A stretch of DNA of 64,000 nt from Anaeramoeba flamelloides (taxonomy: Eukaryota > Metamonada > Anaeramoebidae): the NCBI GenBank assembly GCA_027625915.1, contig JANTQA010000021.1, forward strand, positions 1,550,001 through 1,614,000. Direction: 5' to 3'. The notes under the pieces were generated by a model that made no database searches, was not told the origin of the DNA, and saw only the letters and a list, made by a program, of their open reading frames with translations. A program made the position numbers and the translations under genes. The number at the start of each line of letters is the position of its first letter. Positions within the stretch are counted from its first letter, which is position 1. Shown here piece after piece: positions 27,501 to 38,700 of this stretch.

Positions 27501-28278
27501 CGTAAACCTTAATTAAAAGTGAATTTTTTGCTGGATTTTTCGTTGCAATGCTTTTTAAATCAAGGTGTAATTGGTCAAGATTTTAACAACAGGTATTAAT
27601 CCATCTTGAAGTAATCTCGGTTTCATATATCTTTATTGATCAGTGAAAAATAAGTTTTAAAAATTATTGAAAAATTTTCCTTTTCACTATCACTTTACAA
27701 TTAAAATCTAAGTGTTTATTTTTTTCCCGAGTGGTAAATTATAATTTGGTTTTCATTTTATTTTCTTCAAATAAAAAGCAAAAGAGTTGGTTTAAGTGAC
27801 GAGTTTTAATTTCTACAAACATAAAAATAAGAAAAAAATTCGTTCTTCAAAAAATTTTGCAGGTAAAAAATAACTTACATTCAAACCTATTAGGTGCCCA
27901 AATCAAAACAAAGTCACCACGTTTCAATCCATAATTCTTTAAACCGGCTCCAAAATGAAGTCTTAATTTCCCAAATTCCGAATAAGTCACCCATTCATAA
28001 TCTCCAAATTCACCATTTGGTAATTTTTTCTGAGTGCCAAAACCTTTGTTGTTTGGATATTTTTTCAAGGTTTTTTCAACAAGTTCATAAACTGTCTGAA
28101 TGTCTTCATCCCATGTACACGGTAACTGTTTTTCAAATGAATTATGATAGTTCCTGTAAATAGTCTCACCATCAATAACTTTGGTATTAGCAAAATTTTT
28201 GTTTATTGGTTTCTTTGAGCCTTTAAAAAACACATACCATATAATCAGGGAAATTGCAGTTAATAAATTGAAAAACAT
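15516..28278 (-). CDS. Long-chain-fatty-acid-CoA ligase (ACSL family), four exons
   Basis: The exons are 27879-28278, 20748-21171, 19897-20354 and 15516-16302. Donors are GTAAGT, GTAATA and GTAAAT. Exon phases agree only if one base is missing from an A7 run (plus strand 20340-20346) near the start of exon 3. With it restored, the total is 2070 nt or 689 residues, a normal ACSL length. Visible features are an N-terminal hydrophobic anchor (1-19), the W formed across intron 1, PLYDTLG, the AMP-binding loop YTSGTTGLPKGV (about 249-260), YLPLTHVYE, SSGSAPLS, YGMTE (427-431, across intron 3), TGD (506-508), DRKKNIFKLSQGEY and NGLLTDTFKTKRP. It activates long-chain fatty acids with ATP and CoA, probably at the ER or another cytoplasmic membrane. 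The basic C-terminal tail is longer than in animal enzymes. The stop is TGA. Confidence 0.88.
16303..19896 (-). other. ACSL intron 3 (3.6 kb)
   Basis: The acceptor is ATAATAG before 16302 and the donor GTAAAT at 19896. It contains an (ATT)n run at about 16388-16412, a cluster of TATAACA motifs at 16723-16923 and a TA microsatellite near 18548-18565. The 77-, 80- and 93-codon frames inside it look like chance AT-rich frames. I found no exon or known transposase. Confidence 0.7.
16723..16923. repeat. Clustered TATAACA motifs
   Basis: Seven direct copies of TATAACA and one inverted copy lie within 201 bp, embedded in degenerate TTATAACATTTTA-like units. The spacing is irregular, so this is a decayed tandem repeat or a motif cluster and not a clean microsatellite. 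Confidence 0.5.
20355..20747 (-). other. ACSL intron 2 (393 nt)
   Basis: Donor GTAATA, acceptor TTTAATAG. It is plain AT-rich sequence except for a short GC-richer patch at 20710-20728 just inside the donor. Confidence 0.7.
21493..21985 (-). mobile_element. Degenerate MITE-A copy
   Basis: Starts TACCGTGACCAAAAAAAAA, a divergent form of the family terminus. Around 21838-21930 it shares the inner ATAATAGAACTTT and GGGTTTATTTTCAG blocks with 3671-4155. The distal end is not recognisable, so the end given is approximate. Confidence 0.4.
22699..22868. repeat. Pair of adjacent hairpins
   Basis: 22699-22773 and 22785-22868 are two imperfect palindromes 11 bp apart. The first has AACCCAAAAT against ATTTTGGGTT, the second AATAAACTGAAAATTT against AAATTTTCAGTTTATT. 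The outer arms are T-rich against A-rich, and the first ends in AACCTAAC. The same layout recurs at 32779-32858. Confidence 0.65.
23745..24321. repeat. Repeated and inverted TTTCAAAAATTGTGACTCAC motif
   Basis: The 20-mer occurs at 24124-24143 and, inverted with one mismatch, at 24302-24321, making a 198-bp foldback. A near copy lies at 23745-23764 in direct orientation. Between them are T-rich runs including about 20 T at 23939-23958. It could be a small inverted-repeat element. Confidence 0.45.
24857..25440. repeat. Dispersed repeat R1, copy in duplication 2
   Basis: Begins AAACTCTTTTTCAGTCAAAG, then CAGTTTTATTGAAGAAAT. The same start occurs at 33211 and 46463, and the body at 1-550. About 550-600 bp is shared, always in plus orientation. 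No gene is recognised in it. A short downstream frame at 25591-25854 has a decayed counterpart in copy 1 and no known family. Confidence 0.6.
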
Positions 28279-29547
28279 AATTTTTTTTGATTACCAAAAG
28301 AAAAAAAAAATGTTATTTTTGTCACTCAAGTTCAACCTTTGGAAAACGAAAAAAAAAATACACTTTTTACTGTTCTTTGTTTTTCTCTTAATGTCCCGGT
28401 TTTTTTTTCTTAAAAAAAAAATTTTGAATTAGGTGTAATTTTTAATTAGGAATCTCTTGGAAGCAATATGTGAGCAAAATTTTAGAAATCACTTCTAAAT
28501 CAAAAGAATAATCAATATAACAAGAGAATGAAAGTGGATTTTTATAATTAATATATAATATTTGGAAAAGAGAAAAAACCGTATAAAAAATAAAATTTTT
28601 TACTTTCCAGTCTGAATTAAAATTTGATACAATATAAATGAAACAATATTACCATTCAGCATTCCAAACATCAGATTATAAAATCAATGTAACATTTTAA
28701 TTTTTTCATAATCTTAATAGAAGCTTATATTATTGAATTTACCTTTTAGAATTGTAGACAATTGATGATTTTTTTTAATTCTTGGATGGTGATTTTTTGG
28801 GAAAGCTTCAAGAAAATTTTGATCTTTTGATTTTCAATTAAAATTAGAGATAAAATCAAAATTATTTCTAAATTTGACACCCAACCTTATTGTTTTGTTA
28901 AAAAGGGAACCAAATTTTCGTATTTCTCAAAAAAGGTTAAAAAGTCGATATTAATTTTGGAAAAATAATCAGTTTGGAGAAGATTTTTTTATATTTTTTA
29001 AAATATGGGTATAAAATGAGAGATATTGAATTGGTTATTTTATTTTAGCAAATTCTATTCCTGGGATTTGTGTTCAGTTAAGGTAAATCTTTTTGGCAAA
29101 ACAATGAAAAAGTAAAAAATGTTTTTTCGAAAAAAATAAAAAAGAATGGTAAAAAAAAAGAAAATTTCACTTACTTTTTCATGAGTGAATGAATTAATTT
29201 TATTTGAATCATTTTTGATCAAAGACGTAATGAAAATTTTCCAAATATTTAAAAGAGTCTTTTTCAAAAATTCATTTCAGTTGAAGAGTTATTTGAAAAA
29301 TAAAGTATTTGTGTTTCTATTTTAATTGTTATTTGAAAAACAATAAGGTTTTTTCGATTTTTTTTACAAATTGTTTTCAAGATATCAAAACTCTTTTTTC
29401 TTAAAAAAAAAACTTAAAGTAAAGAACTCTCAGATAATTAAGTTGTCAAAATAAGAGAGTGCAAACACATTAATAATAAATATTTTAATTTGCTTTCTAT
29501 TCTCATTTGTTTTAAAAATTTAAAAGTTACTATTTTTGTAACAATTA
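24857..29547. repeat. Segmental duplication, copy 2
   Basis: Collinear with 1-5082. It starts with the R1 repeat, crosses the distal part of ACSL intron 1, exon 1 and about 1.27 kb upstream of it, and stops matching near 29547. Exon 1 and several hundred bases on each side are nearly identical to copy 1. It lacks the MITE-A found in copy 1 and has about 48 bp near 28580 that copy 1 lacks. Confidence 0.85.
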
Positions 29548-31123
29548 TAAAATTTAAAAAATGTTCAACCGATTTTTAATTGGCAACATTTATGCAAACT
29601 AACAATAAAAAAGTAAGAACAATTAAGAAAAGAATAATAAATTTATTAACAACAGAAAGGTGGGACAAATACAGCAAGAGTTTTTAAAGCAACCTTTTGT
29701 CGTACAGGTTTTTCTTTGGTTGATACTTGATTAAAAATTTTTTATTAATTATTAATAGCTGTAATGTTGAATAAATGGGATTAAATACACAGTTTAATTT
29801 CCTTTTTTCTTTTGCTACACTGAGTTTTCAAAAAATAGATTGAAATTTATGATATCCAATGAACAAGGGAAACCAAATGGAAACTTTTTCTGTTTGGTTC
29901 GGATATTCAATTATAAATATGAAAAAATATTCTCATTATTTTTTATTACTATTTGTTGCAAAATAAAGGAACAAAAATTTCATTCAGCTTTCCAAAATTC
30001 TAATTTATAAATCATAGTACCATTTCAAATTTTTAATTCTTAAAACAAGCATAAATTATTAATTTATCTTTGCGAAATGGAACTTTTGATATTTTATTAA
30101 ATTCTTGTAATGTGAATTTATTTGTAAGACTGAATGAAAATTTTGATCTTTTTATTTTACAATTAACAGTAACCAAATAGAGTTCTCAAAGAATTAGGTT
30201 GTAAATTTTGGTTTCTTTGGAAAATGAAAATGAAAAGAAAGTGAAAATTGTTTCGATTTTTTCTTCATAGATAATGATTTTAGAAATCTAAATTCAGTTT
30301 AAAATTCTTCTAAAGACAATCTATTTTGGACACTATTTGAATTAGGAGACACAAATTTAGTCACTTCAAAATTCTCTCTTTACCAGACTAAGTGTCCAAC
30401 ACTTATTACTTACAATAAATCCAAAAATATAGCCATTTGAAATTCAAATAATACCGGTTAAAAAAAACACTATTGTTTTTAATTGAGGAACCTTAATTAT
30501 CCCGAAAAACGAAAAGCAGTGAAAAACATCTTATAGAAGAAACAGTAACTTCAAATAATAATCCATGACACCACTTTCGATTAAAATAAATAAACCTCAA
30601 ATTTATGTCTCCTTTTATATTATAATTATTGATTAGTAGTTTTGGAGATCAGAATAATAATTAAATTTTACAACAAATTTTTGATAATAGATCCAGCAAA
30701 GAAAACCCATTTTTAAAAAATAGATTCTCGAAACTGTTATTATGACAAATCTACAATTTTATCTTCAAGAATTAGTTTTATCTTTTCGAAAATGATCTTA
30801 CTTTTTTATTGTTAGTTTTCAGTAAGGTGCCCAAAAAAAAATCATTTCAAACTTGTTTTTCCCAAATGGTAATATTTATCAATCAAATCATAAACCCCAA
30901 ATACCAGCAAAAAATCTTTTATTCACACTTTATTTTAATATTACTACACTTTGAACTTTTTATTTTTAAAGAATTTCAAAATGAATTTATAAATCGTATT
31001 TTCAAAATATGACAATTTTGATCAGCTTTATTATTGAAATTCGATGATTTCTTTTTGAGATCTCAAAAATAGTAATTTTTTGAAAAATTTTTTTATAGGA
31101 GTGATCTTTCAAAGAAAAACCCT
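29548..31123. other. Non-coding stretch with old repeat
   Basis: 29930-30250 is a diverged match to 4150-4430 and 28620-28900, and about 30620-30700 weakly recalls 2270-2330, so this may be an older copy of the duplicated block. No coding frame is credible. Confidence 0.45.
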
Positions 31124-31605
31124 TACTGTTGTCAAAATATAGCTTTCAGAAAAGTTTAGTTGGTTCTTCAAAATAAAAAGGCGTGTTTTTCTGTTATAGA
31201 AGGCAAATACATCAACCGATAAAAAATACCAAAAATAAACCCTAATTAAATATGGTATTGATTTCTTAAAGTTCTATTATTTAATAAGAAATCCCAAAAA
31301 CGAAGGATTAAATTGAAAAATTTATCTTAAAAAATAGAGTTAATTTTTAAAGAAAATTTTTATATCAAAAAAAACAAAAATTTCAAAAAACTAAGAGAAT
31401 ATAAAAAAATTTTCAACAAATAGTATTCCTAATTTAAATTTTTATGAAACTATCAAAGGGTTTACTTTCAAAATTGATTTGAACTTAGATATACTACTGG
31501 GTGGTAAATTGGATGTTACCTTGGAACAATTAGAAAAAAAGCATGTATTATGTTTTGAAAAACGGGTTATAGTCATCATACAAGTTAATTTTTTTGATCA
31601 TTGTA
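31124..31605 (+). mobile_element. MITE-A copy
   Basis: Starts TACTGTTGTCAAAATAT and ends TTTTTGATCATTGTA, 482 bp, with TA at both ends. It is collinear with 53786-54274, sharing the TTTCTTAAAGTTCTATTAT block and the CAAAATTGATTT block. The 95-codon frame crossing its right end is not a gene. Confidence 0.75.
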
Positions 31606-32735
31606 CTATAAAAAATTCTTTTAAAAACTATTGCTGTATTTATACTGGTATATTATTAAATTTCAAATTTGGTCAAATTTCAAAATTGGTCAAATTGAAT
31701 TTTTTCATATTTTTGAAGAGTTTCTTGATTATTATTATTGGTACGAAAGTTTTTAATGGTTTTTAATGATTGTGTGAGTAAAAGGCTAATAGAGACTTCT
31801 GTTATTAGTAGTATTTTATTACTTAAATTGTAGACAATCCAAAATTTTGAAATCATCAATACTCAATATTTTTAAAATTGTATTCAAAACCCAATTTAAA
31901 CACAAAAAGGTTCATAGGAAATTTTTTTCCCCTTTAAACAAGTCGCAAAAGTCTAATTGGTCATTTCATTATTTTTTTTTCAAAATCCTTGCCAAAATTT
32001 TCTAACATACCATTTAAACCACCCAAACCTACTCTAGCAATACTCTAACCTACCCTAACATACCTTAACCTGACAGTAAAGATGTTTTTAAATACCTACA
32101 GTCAATATATTTCAATATAATTGATTATTTTGAAAAAATGAGAATTTGACCAATTTTGAAATTTGACCAAATTTGAAATTTAATAATTTTCCTATTTATA
32201 CCACCATTTTGTCATTAATAAATTTATTATTCTTTTATTAATTGTTCTTACTTTTTTATTGTTAGTTTATATAAATGTTACATATTAAAAATCGTGTTGA
32301 ACCTTTTTTATTTTACTTTTGATTCAAAATGGTTTAATTTAATTTATTCAAAACTTTCAATTAATGGAGATATTGGATATTTACTTGGTAATAATGAAAA
32401 AAATTTATTAAAAAAAAATTAACCATTTGCTAAAATTTCACTTTTCAAAAATTCTGCATTATAATAAATATTATTGTTCAATTAGAGATCTTTTATCATT
32501 AATGATTTTAAAGATAAACTCTTTATCATCAAAAATTGAAAATAAAAAATCCCAAAAATAGTTAAAAAATATACAAATTCGGGTACATAGCCCCCACTCT
32601 TCGGAGTTGTGGAATACCAATTAATTAATCACATTTTGTGGAATCTTTATTTATTACTGACAATCTTTCTATCAGGTTTTTACTCCTCCTGTTCCAGGAG
32701 AAGTGTCTTCAAGTGCCATAGAGTGCCGTAAAGTG
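31606..32735. other. Non-coding stretch
   Basis: Contains degenerate telomere-like CTAACCTACCCTAACATACC around 32044-32070, a GC-richer patch with CCCCCACTCTTCGGAG at 32591-32606, and a patch with repeated AAGTGCC words at 32708-32737. No credible gene or tRNA. Confidence 0.4.
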
Positions 32736-33066
32736 CCTAGGTTTTCTTGAGGTTTTCTATTGTGTTTATAAAGTGTTCTAGGTTTTTTTTTACTTTTTGA
32801 AATAAACCAAAAATCTAAAGAAAATTTCGGTTTATTTCATAAAGCAAAAAAAAACCTAACAAAAATCTTTCTATTTTTTCAAATAAACAGAAAACCTCAA
32901 GAAAACCTAACAGCGCTTTTTTAATTTGAGAAATTCAAAGAAAAGCTATTAAATTTTCTTTTTATTTCTCAAGTTAAAAAAAAGTTAACCTAGGTTTTCC
33001 AGAATTCAAAATAATTTAGTAAAATCAAGGATTTTACTCAATTCTTTCAAATCCTGGAAAACCTAA
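32736..33066. repeat. Array of three large hairpins, one nested
   Basis: Hairpin 1 has outer arms at about 32736-32770 (CTAGGTTTTCTTGAGGTTTT) and 32880-32911, enclosing an inner palindrome at 32779-32858 with TAGGTTTTTT against AAAAACCTA ends. Hairpin 2 (about 32914-32987) pairs TTAATTTGAGAAAT with ATTTCTCAAGTTAA. Hairpin 3 (32986-33066) pairs AGGTTTTCCAG...AAAATC with GATTTT...CTGGAAAACCT around a 3-nt centre, with arms of about 36 bp. The units sit head to tail with almost no spacer and are bounded by CCTAAC words. Confidence 0.7.
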
Positions 33067-33210
33067 CAACAGTGGATAATTTTTAATTTGGTAATGTGAA
33101 TGATATAATATTTTTCACTTTAATATTTTAATTATTTTTTCTATTTCTCTTATTTATTTAGTAAACCTTCTTTTATTACTCCTTCTCATAATAAATAAAT
33201 AAATAAAAGA

Positions 33211-33680
33211 TAAATTCTTTTTCAGTAAAAGCAGCACAGTTTTATTGAAGAAATAGAAAATATTCTATGAGTTTGATTGATTATTTTTCTCAAAATAAAA
33301 TTTCAATTTTTAAATCTGATCATTTTGATAATTTAATCAATTTTTTTTTTTTTTTATTATTTTTTTCTCTTTTTATACAAAGTCAATTTGAAAAAAAAAA
33401 ATGTATTAAAACACTAAATTAACATTATGAAAATTGATACTTTGTAATTCCTTTAAAAATTCATACATTTGCAATTACAAAATCTGATTGTCATAGAGTT
33501 TATTTTTCTAAAGAAATAGAGAAAATTTTGCACTAGATATTTCAATGAAACTAGCCTAAAAAATTTTCTAACTTTTTTTTTTATCTAAATTTATGGTTTG
33601 TTCAGGTCTTTCTTTTATGAACCCCAACTCTAATCTGAAGTTTATTATTGAGTGTATTTCTAAATAATCGCCAATTAAAA
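33211..33680. repeat. Dispersed repeat R1, diverged copy
   Basis: Begins with CTTTTTCAGTAAAAGCAGC and then CAGTTTTATTGAAGAAATAG. It can be followed for about 470 bp with many indels before it diverges near 33680. Confidence 0.55.
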
Positions 33681-35329
33681 GTTCATGTTTTGTAACTAAT
33701 ATCAAAAAAAAATAAAACCAAATTACGCCGTTTTTTTTTTCAAAAATCGATAATTTTGAAAAAAGCTGGTTTTAAAATCTTAATGGGTATAATAACACAT
33801 TTTTCTGAATGGCATAAAATAATGATAACTTTGAAAAAATAATTTATAAAAGATGTATAACTGAAATCCAATATGTAGTTTTGGCTAACTTTAATTTTCA
33901 TAATTTATTGTTAACTTGTTTCTATGTTTCAAAATAACAAGTTTTCTTTTTCTTTATTCTTGTTTGAAGGTAAGATCTAATTGTTTTTATAATAAAATAC
34001 TCAAGTTTAATTCCATTTTGTAAATAAAGGAGGTTGAAATTGTATGTAAATTATATAATTTAGAAAGGAATTTGATTTAATTTTTATTAATTTCTGCAAT
34101 TTTAAAAGTGTTGGTGAGACTGTTTTTTTATCAAAAATTTTTATCTAAACCCTTTTTCAATCAAAATAGCTCACATATCAAATCATTAAAACTGTTAAAT
34201 TTGATTGTTAATAAGATAATTGCTTCGTGGTGATTTTCATGTTAAAAATACATTTTTTGGTTTTTTATTTATAGATATATAAAAGTTGAAAAAAGAAAAA
34301 ATAAGATAATAAAAAATAAATTTGGAAATAACCTACCAGTATAAAAATGGAAATATTTTAAGTTTGATTTCGAAAAAACAGATATATGAATTACAAAAGA
34401 AAGACCATTATTGTATTGATGGATTGATCTATAGAAAAAAGAAAAGACAATAAAGAAAAAAAAATTCCAACAAAATATTCAGATGAATTGAGGCTTTATC
34501 TTTAAAAAAAGACTTTAAAGAACAAAATTTTGATGTGTAAAGAGTTATCAATAAAAGGTAAAGAACTTTTTCCCAATTCACCTTGTTCAACGGTTTTTAT
34601 TGATTTTATAATTTTTTTTAATTTCTTTACAATTTTCAAAACGAGATTTCTCATTTCAAATAAAAGGGAATATCAATTTTTAAATATTGGATTTTTATTG
34701 TTATAGTTTTATTTGAATGAGTTTTAAATCATTCAGTTGAGTGTTTTTTTTTATGTTTTAAAGAGTCTATTATCTTTTAGAATGACACTACAATTAATTT
34801 GATTCAATTATGAATAATTCTTGAAAATTTCTGTGCTCTTTTATTTGAAAAAGAGTTTATAAATTGGAGAAATATTTTACTATAAGATCCAGACATTTTT
34901 CATAAATTTCAATTTTCAATATACAACTTAAAGAAACCAATACCATACAAACGTTCTTATTTAGTGTCCAGTTTTTCTATCAAAAATATACATGCTTTTT
35001 TCTTTCCAAACTCCCTTTAAACTTTTCGACACATTTTTTTTTTGACAATATAATAAAATTTTTAAATTATAAGAGATCTTTAAACCCTGGGGGATTGATA
35101 CGCTTCTGCTTCATTGTTAACATAATTTTATATTTGACTTCTCATTGGTAGACGCTAATCCCTTAAAAGATAATAATTTCGGTTTTAAAGATTCACAAAA
35201 CCCATAATTTAAATAACCAACATAGACTTTTAATAATAAAACCAATTGATTTAAATTTTCAAGAAAAGAAAATCAAAAAACAATGAATTAAACAAACTAA
35301 CAACACACAAAAAGCGGAAAAAGAGGAAA
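33681..35329. other. Non-coding stretch
   Basis: AT-rich, no recognised repeat or coding frame. The slightly GC-richer patches at about 35085-35165 show no codon structure. Confidence 0.4.
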
Positions 35330-35617
35330 TTATAAAACAACAAATAATATTGATTTTTGGGAAGTTTCATTTTTCAATCTATCTTTTACACAATATTGTA
35401 GAAAACTGAATGATCGTTTGGTTGAAGAACTTATACAACAAAGAACAAGATGAAAAAATCTATTTAAATTTAAATTAAAATACAAAAAAACATTTTTTTC
35501 ATTTTGCCACTTGTTAATTGCCTTTTCACAAATTGTTTTAACACAATCGTTTTTTAAATTATCAAAAAAAGAACGATCAAACTTGATGGACAACAAAAGT
35601 AATTCTTTCAAAAACAC
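35330..35617 (-). CDS. Unrecognised open frame divergent from the CHD gene
   Basis: The frame is open from about 35650 down to 35330 (roughly 105 codons) without an ATG, so it would have to be an exon or part of one. The composition is less repetitive than other chance frames here, with Trp, Cys, Asp and Arg residues; one segment reads DCVKTICEKAINKWQNEK. No domain is recognised. It lies back to back with the CHD gene. It may be an unrelated chance frame; I would not rely on it. Confidence 0.2.
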   Translation of the reverse strand: MFLKELLLLSIKFDRSFFDNLKNDCVKTICEKAINKWQNEKNVFLYFNLNLNRFFHLVLCCISSSTKRSFSFLQYCVKDRLKNETSQKSILFVVL

Positions 35618-35752
35618 AACCGTTTGCTCTTTTTCTTTTGTTATTCGTTAAACTTTTTTCCGGCTTCGATGGGAGGAAAAATACATTTTTAATTGCTTTT
35701 TTCAACTTTTAAAAATTATAAGAACAACAAAACACTTGAAGAAATTAACTAG

Positions 35753-38700
35753 TTGCTAACCATTATACACTTTTTGTTTTATATTTGACAACTTCACACC
35801 AAAACATTTTAAAAACAATAAAAAAAAAAAAAGGAATAACAAGAAGAAGATCGAACCGATTGAAATCACTCCCAAAAATAAACTACAATACACAAGACAA
35901 AATCAAATCAATTCTAGCAGATTTTCAGAAGTCAACCTCAGAATCTAATTCCGACTCTGGATCGGCTTCTGAAAGTGATCCACACACAAATTCTGCTTCT
36001 AATTCCTCACAAGAAAATCAGTTTTTTTACAACAATTATGAATCATTCTCCGAGTCCGAATTTGAACTTGGCTCTAGTACCGAGTCTTCTGACAGTATTC
36101 AAGAATTTATAGCCAAACGTATTCCGAAAAAAAAAGTTAAAAGTAAGATTTCCCTTATTTCCTTTCAATCTTTTATTTTTTTTTATTTTTATTGGACTTT
36201 GATTAGAGGGTGGTACACTTCCAATATATTCTGACACAACAACACTTCAAATCAATTCCTCCTTTTCAAAATTAAAATTCAAAGACGCACTTCTTGAAAG
36301 GTCTATCAATTCTTTAGTTCTATTTTTCGAGAATAAAGAATTTTTTTATTTGAATTTTGGCTTTGTGGAAAAAAAGTTCAACAGGACTTTTAATTTAAAT
36401 CTTTCAGAATATGAAAATTAGATCAATGAAAAAAAGTAAAAAAATAGGGTATTACTTGTATTTGAAATTTAAAAGGGATATATTTTAGCTCATTGTCTTT
36501 TTTTTTTTTTCTTATTCTGAAATCTGAGTTTCCATTTTGGATTTGAGTTAATCTGATATATAACACAAAAACATTGCAAAACAAGTAAATAGAAAGAGCA
36601 AAGTACAAAGATCATTTTCATGAGAAGATGACAGATTGAAAATCAGCCTTATTACCCGAGAAATAATCATTAAACTTAGAATTGAACAATAATTACAAGT
36701 TTTTAAGAAAATAAGCATTTCCCAAAAAAGAATAATTATCTTATTATTAAATATCTAAGGATATACCCAAAACATAATAAGCAGAGATGGAATGGTAAAA
36801 AAAAATATTGATAGATAATCGATAAAAAAAGAAAAACAAAAAAACCCTTCGAAATAAAAAAAGAAAAGATTTTACAGTAAAACTATATAAAAATGAAAAT
36901 ATTTAATTACAACCACGGCAGGGATAGCACAAAAAGTTGTGGTCACTTTTTTTAATTGACAACCCTTTGTTTTTCGAAATGATTCCAAATTTATGAATGT
37001 AATTAAAAGACCATAATCCAATAACTTTCAATTTAAAAATTTATTACAATTCAAACTTTTAAAAATTTGCAATTTAAATAACTTTTGGCTTTTCGCTTTT
37101 TATAAAATGACTTTCAGGTTTTTGAAAGTTAACAAATATTTTTAATTTAGATAACTTTTCAAAAATTTCAATTATATTTCAAAAGGTTATCTTTTGATAA
37201 TTATTTTTTTTTACCCTTTTTTTAGCTTCCAAAAACTTTCAAGTATTAGAAATTTGAAAAAAAATATGACAGAATATCAGAAGACTGAAATATTGTAGAC
37301 TGCCAGGCTGAAATTTGAAAAGGTCTTGAAAGCAATTTTATGGATTGCGCTCTTCTTTTCGCAAGTTAATTAAATATATTGACCCAAAAAGAATCTTATG
37401 GTGATTGAAAATCATATTAATCTAAAATATCATAATACTTTCCGAGTTTTATTTTATTAAAAACGAAAGTGAAAATTTTGAAAAATATAAAAAAAATCCT
37501 TAGAAATTGGAATCTCAATAAAATAGATAAATTAAAATTTATTACAAATAAATAAACTTAAATTCAAATTCTTTGTTCATAGTTTTATTTTCCCTTATAA
37601 GGTATTTCCAAAAAAGTGGGGCATTTTTTTTTAAACTTCAGAAAAAATCAACTTTGTTAGTGAAAGTATCCATTAATTGGCATTACCAAATTAAGTTTAA
37701 TATTAATACCAATTGAATAAATAGCTAAGGTATTTATTTCTAAATATCGTTTGATGAAATATTCCCAAAAAATGAAAAAAAAAATTAGCACTTTTTTCGG
37801 TGAAAAAATGTACGACCAATTTCAATAAAAAACTGGAAATATGGAAAGGGTACAAAGTGGTTTTTTAAACAATAAAATGTGATTATATATTTTCAATTCT
37901 ATTGGGCAATTTTTTGAGATTAAACAAGTTATGAAAACGGTTTTTTTGATCAAAAAGAAAATAATAAACACCAATTTTCAAGCCTCTAAAAAATATCAGA
38001 TAAAATCGAGATCTGAAAATTTAATATCTTTTCTTTATTTAATACAATATAAAGAAACAAATTGAATTATTATCAAGAATCAATAAATGGTTGTTAATGA
38101 TTTTGGATGTTTAAATACTTTTTTGAAGATTGAGTTTAAAAGATATATATTCAAAATAAATTTGCCCAACTTTATTGGAAATAGCTTAAATATTTTTTTT
38201 TACCTTTGGAAATTGGAATTTTTTTATTACAACTTTTACACCCTTTACCCAATCTCTTAATAACGCTTTTAACCGTTATTACCAAAAACTACGCTTTTAA
38301 GTAGTGAGTTTAGAAACTATTATACCCCCTTGATCATTTGAAAATATTCGTCTAATTAACTTTTAAAAATCATAAATTTTTTCAAAGATCAAATCTAAAA
38401 CATTTCAAAATTTGAATGAATAAGAAAATCCTATTTTCTTCCTCATATCATGCTGATAAATTTCATCATTAAAAGTTTTTTTTTAATGTTGATGAATTTA
38501 ATATGAATTTGATTCTTTTTTATAAAAATATATTGCAAATGCCGACATTTAAATCATTCCGGATATGATATAATTATATTTTGTTTCTATGTATATTTTT
38601 TAAAATTTTCAAATGATCAAAACAAATTCAAATTTCAAAAAATAATATCTACAATAGTTTAAAAAAATAATAGAATGCATTTAAATTATTTTGTTTATTT

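Larger units (their letters stand above)
21172..27878 (-). other. ACSL intron 1 (6.7 kb), repeat-filled
   Basis: Donor GTAAGT at 27878, acceptor ATAAAG ending at 21172. From low to high coordinates it holds a degenerate MITE-A (21493-21985), two hairpins (22699-22868), a T-rich foldback region (23745-24321), and from 24857 the R1 repeat and the rest of duplication copy 2. No other exon was recognised. Confidence 0.75.

Noticed and set aside
32581-32760. GC-richer island considered as a tRNA or other RNA gene
   Set aside because: No cloverleaf, no A/B box arrangement; the short CTCTTCGGAG stem alone is not enough.
36916-37360. R3 short form as a CHD exon
   Set aside because: Multiple stops in all frames and clear repeat similarity to 9606-10742.
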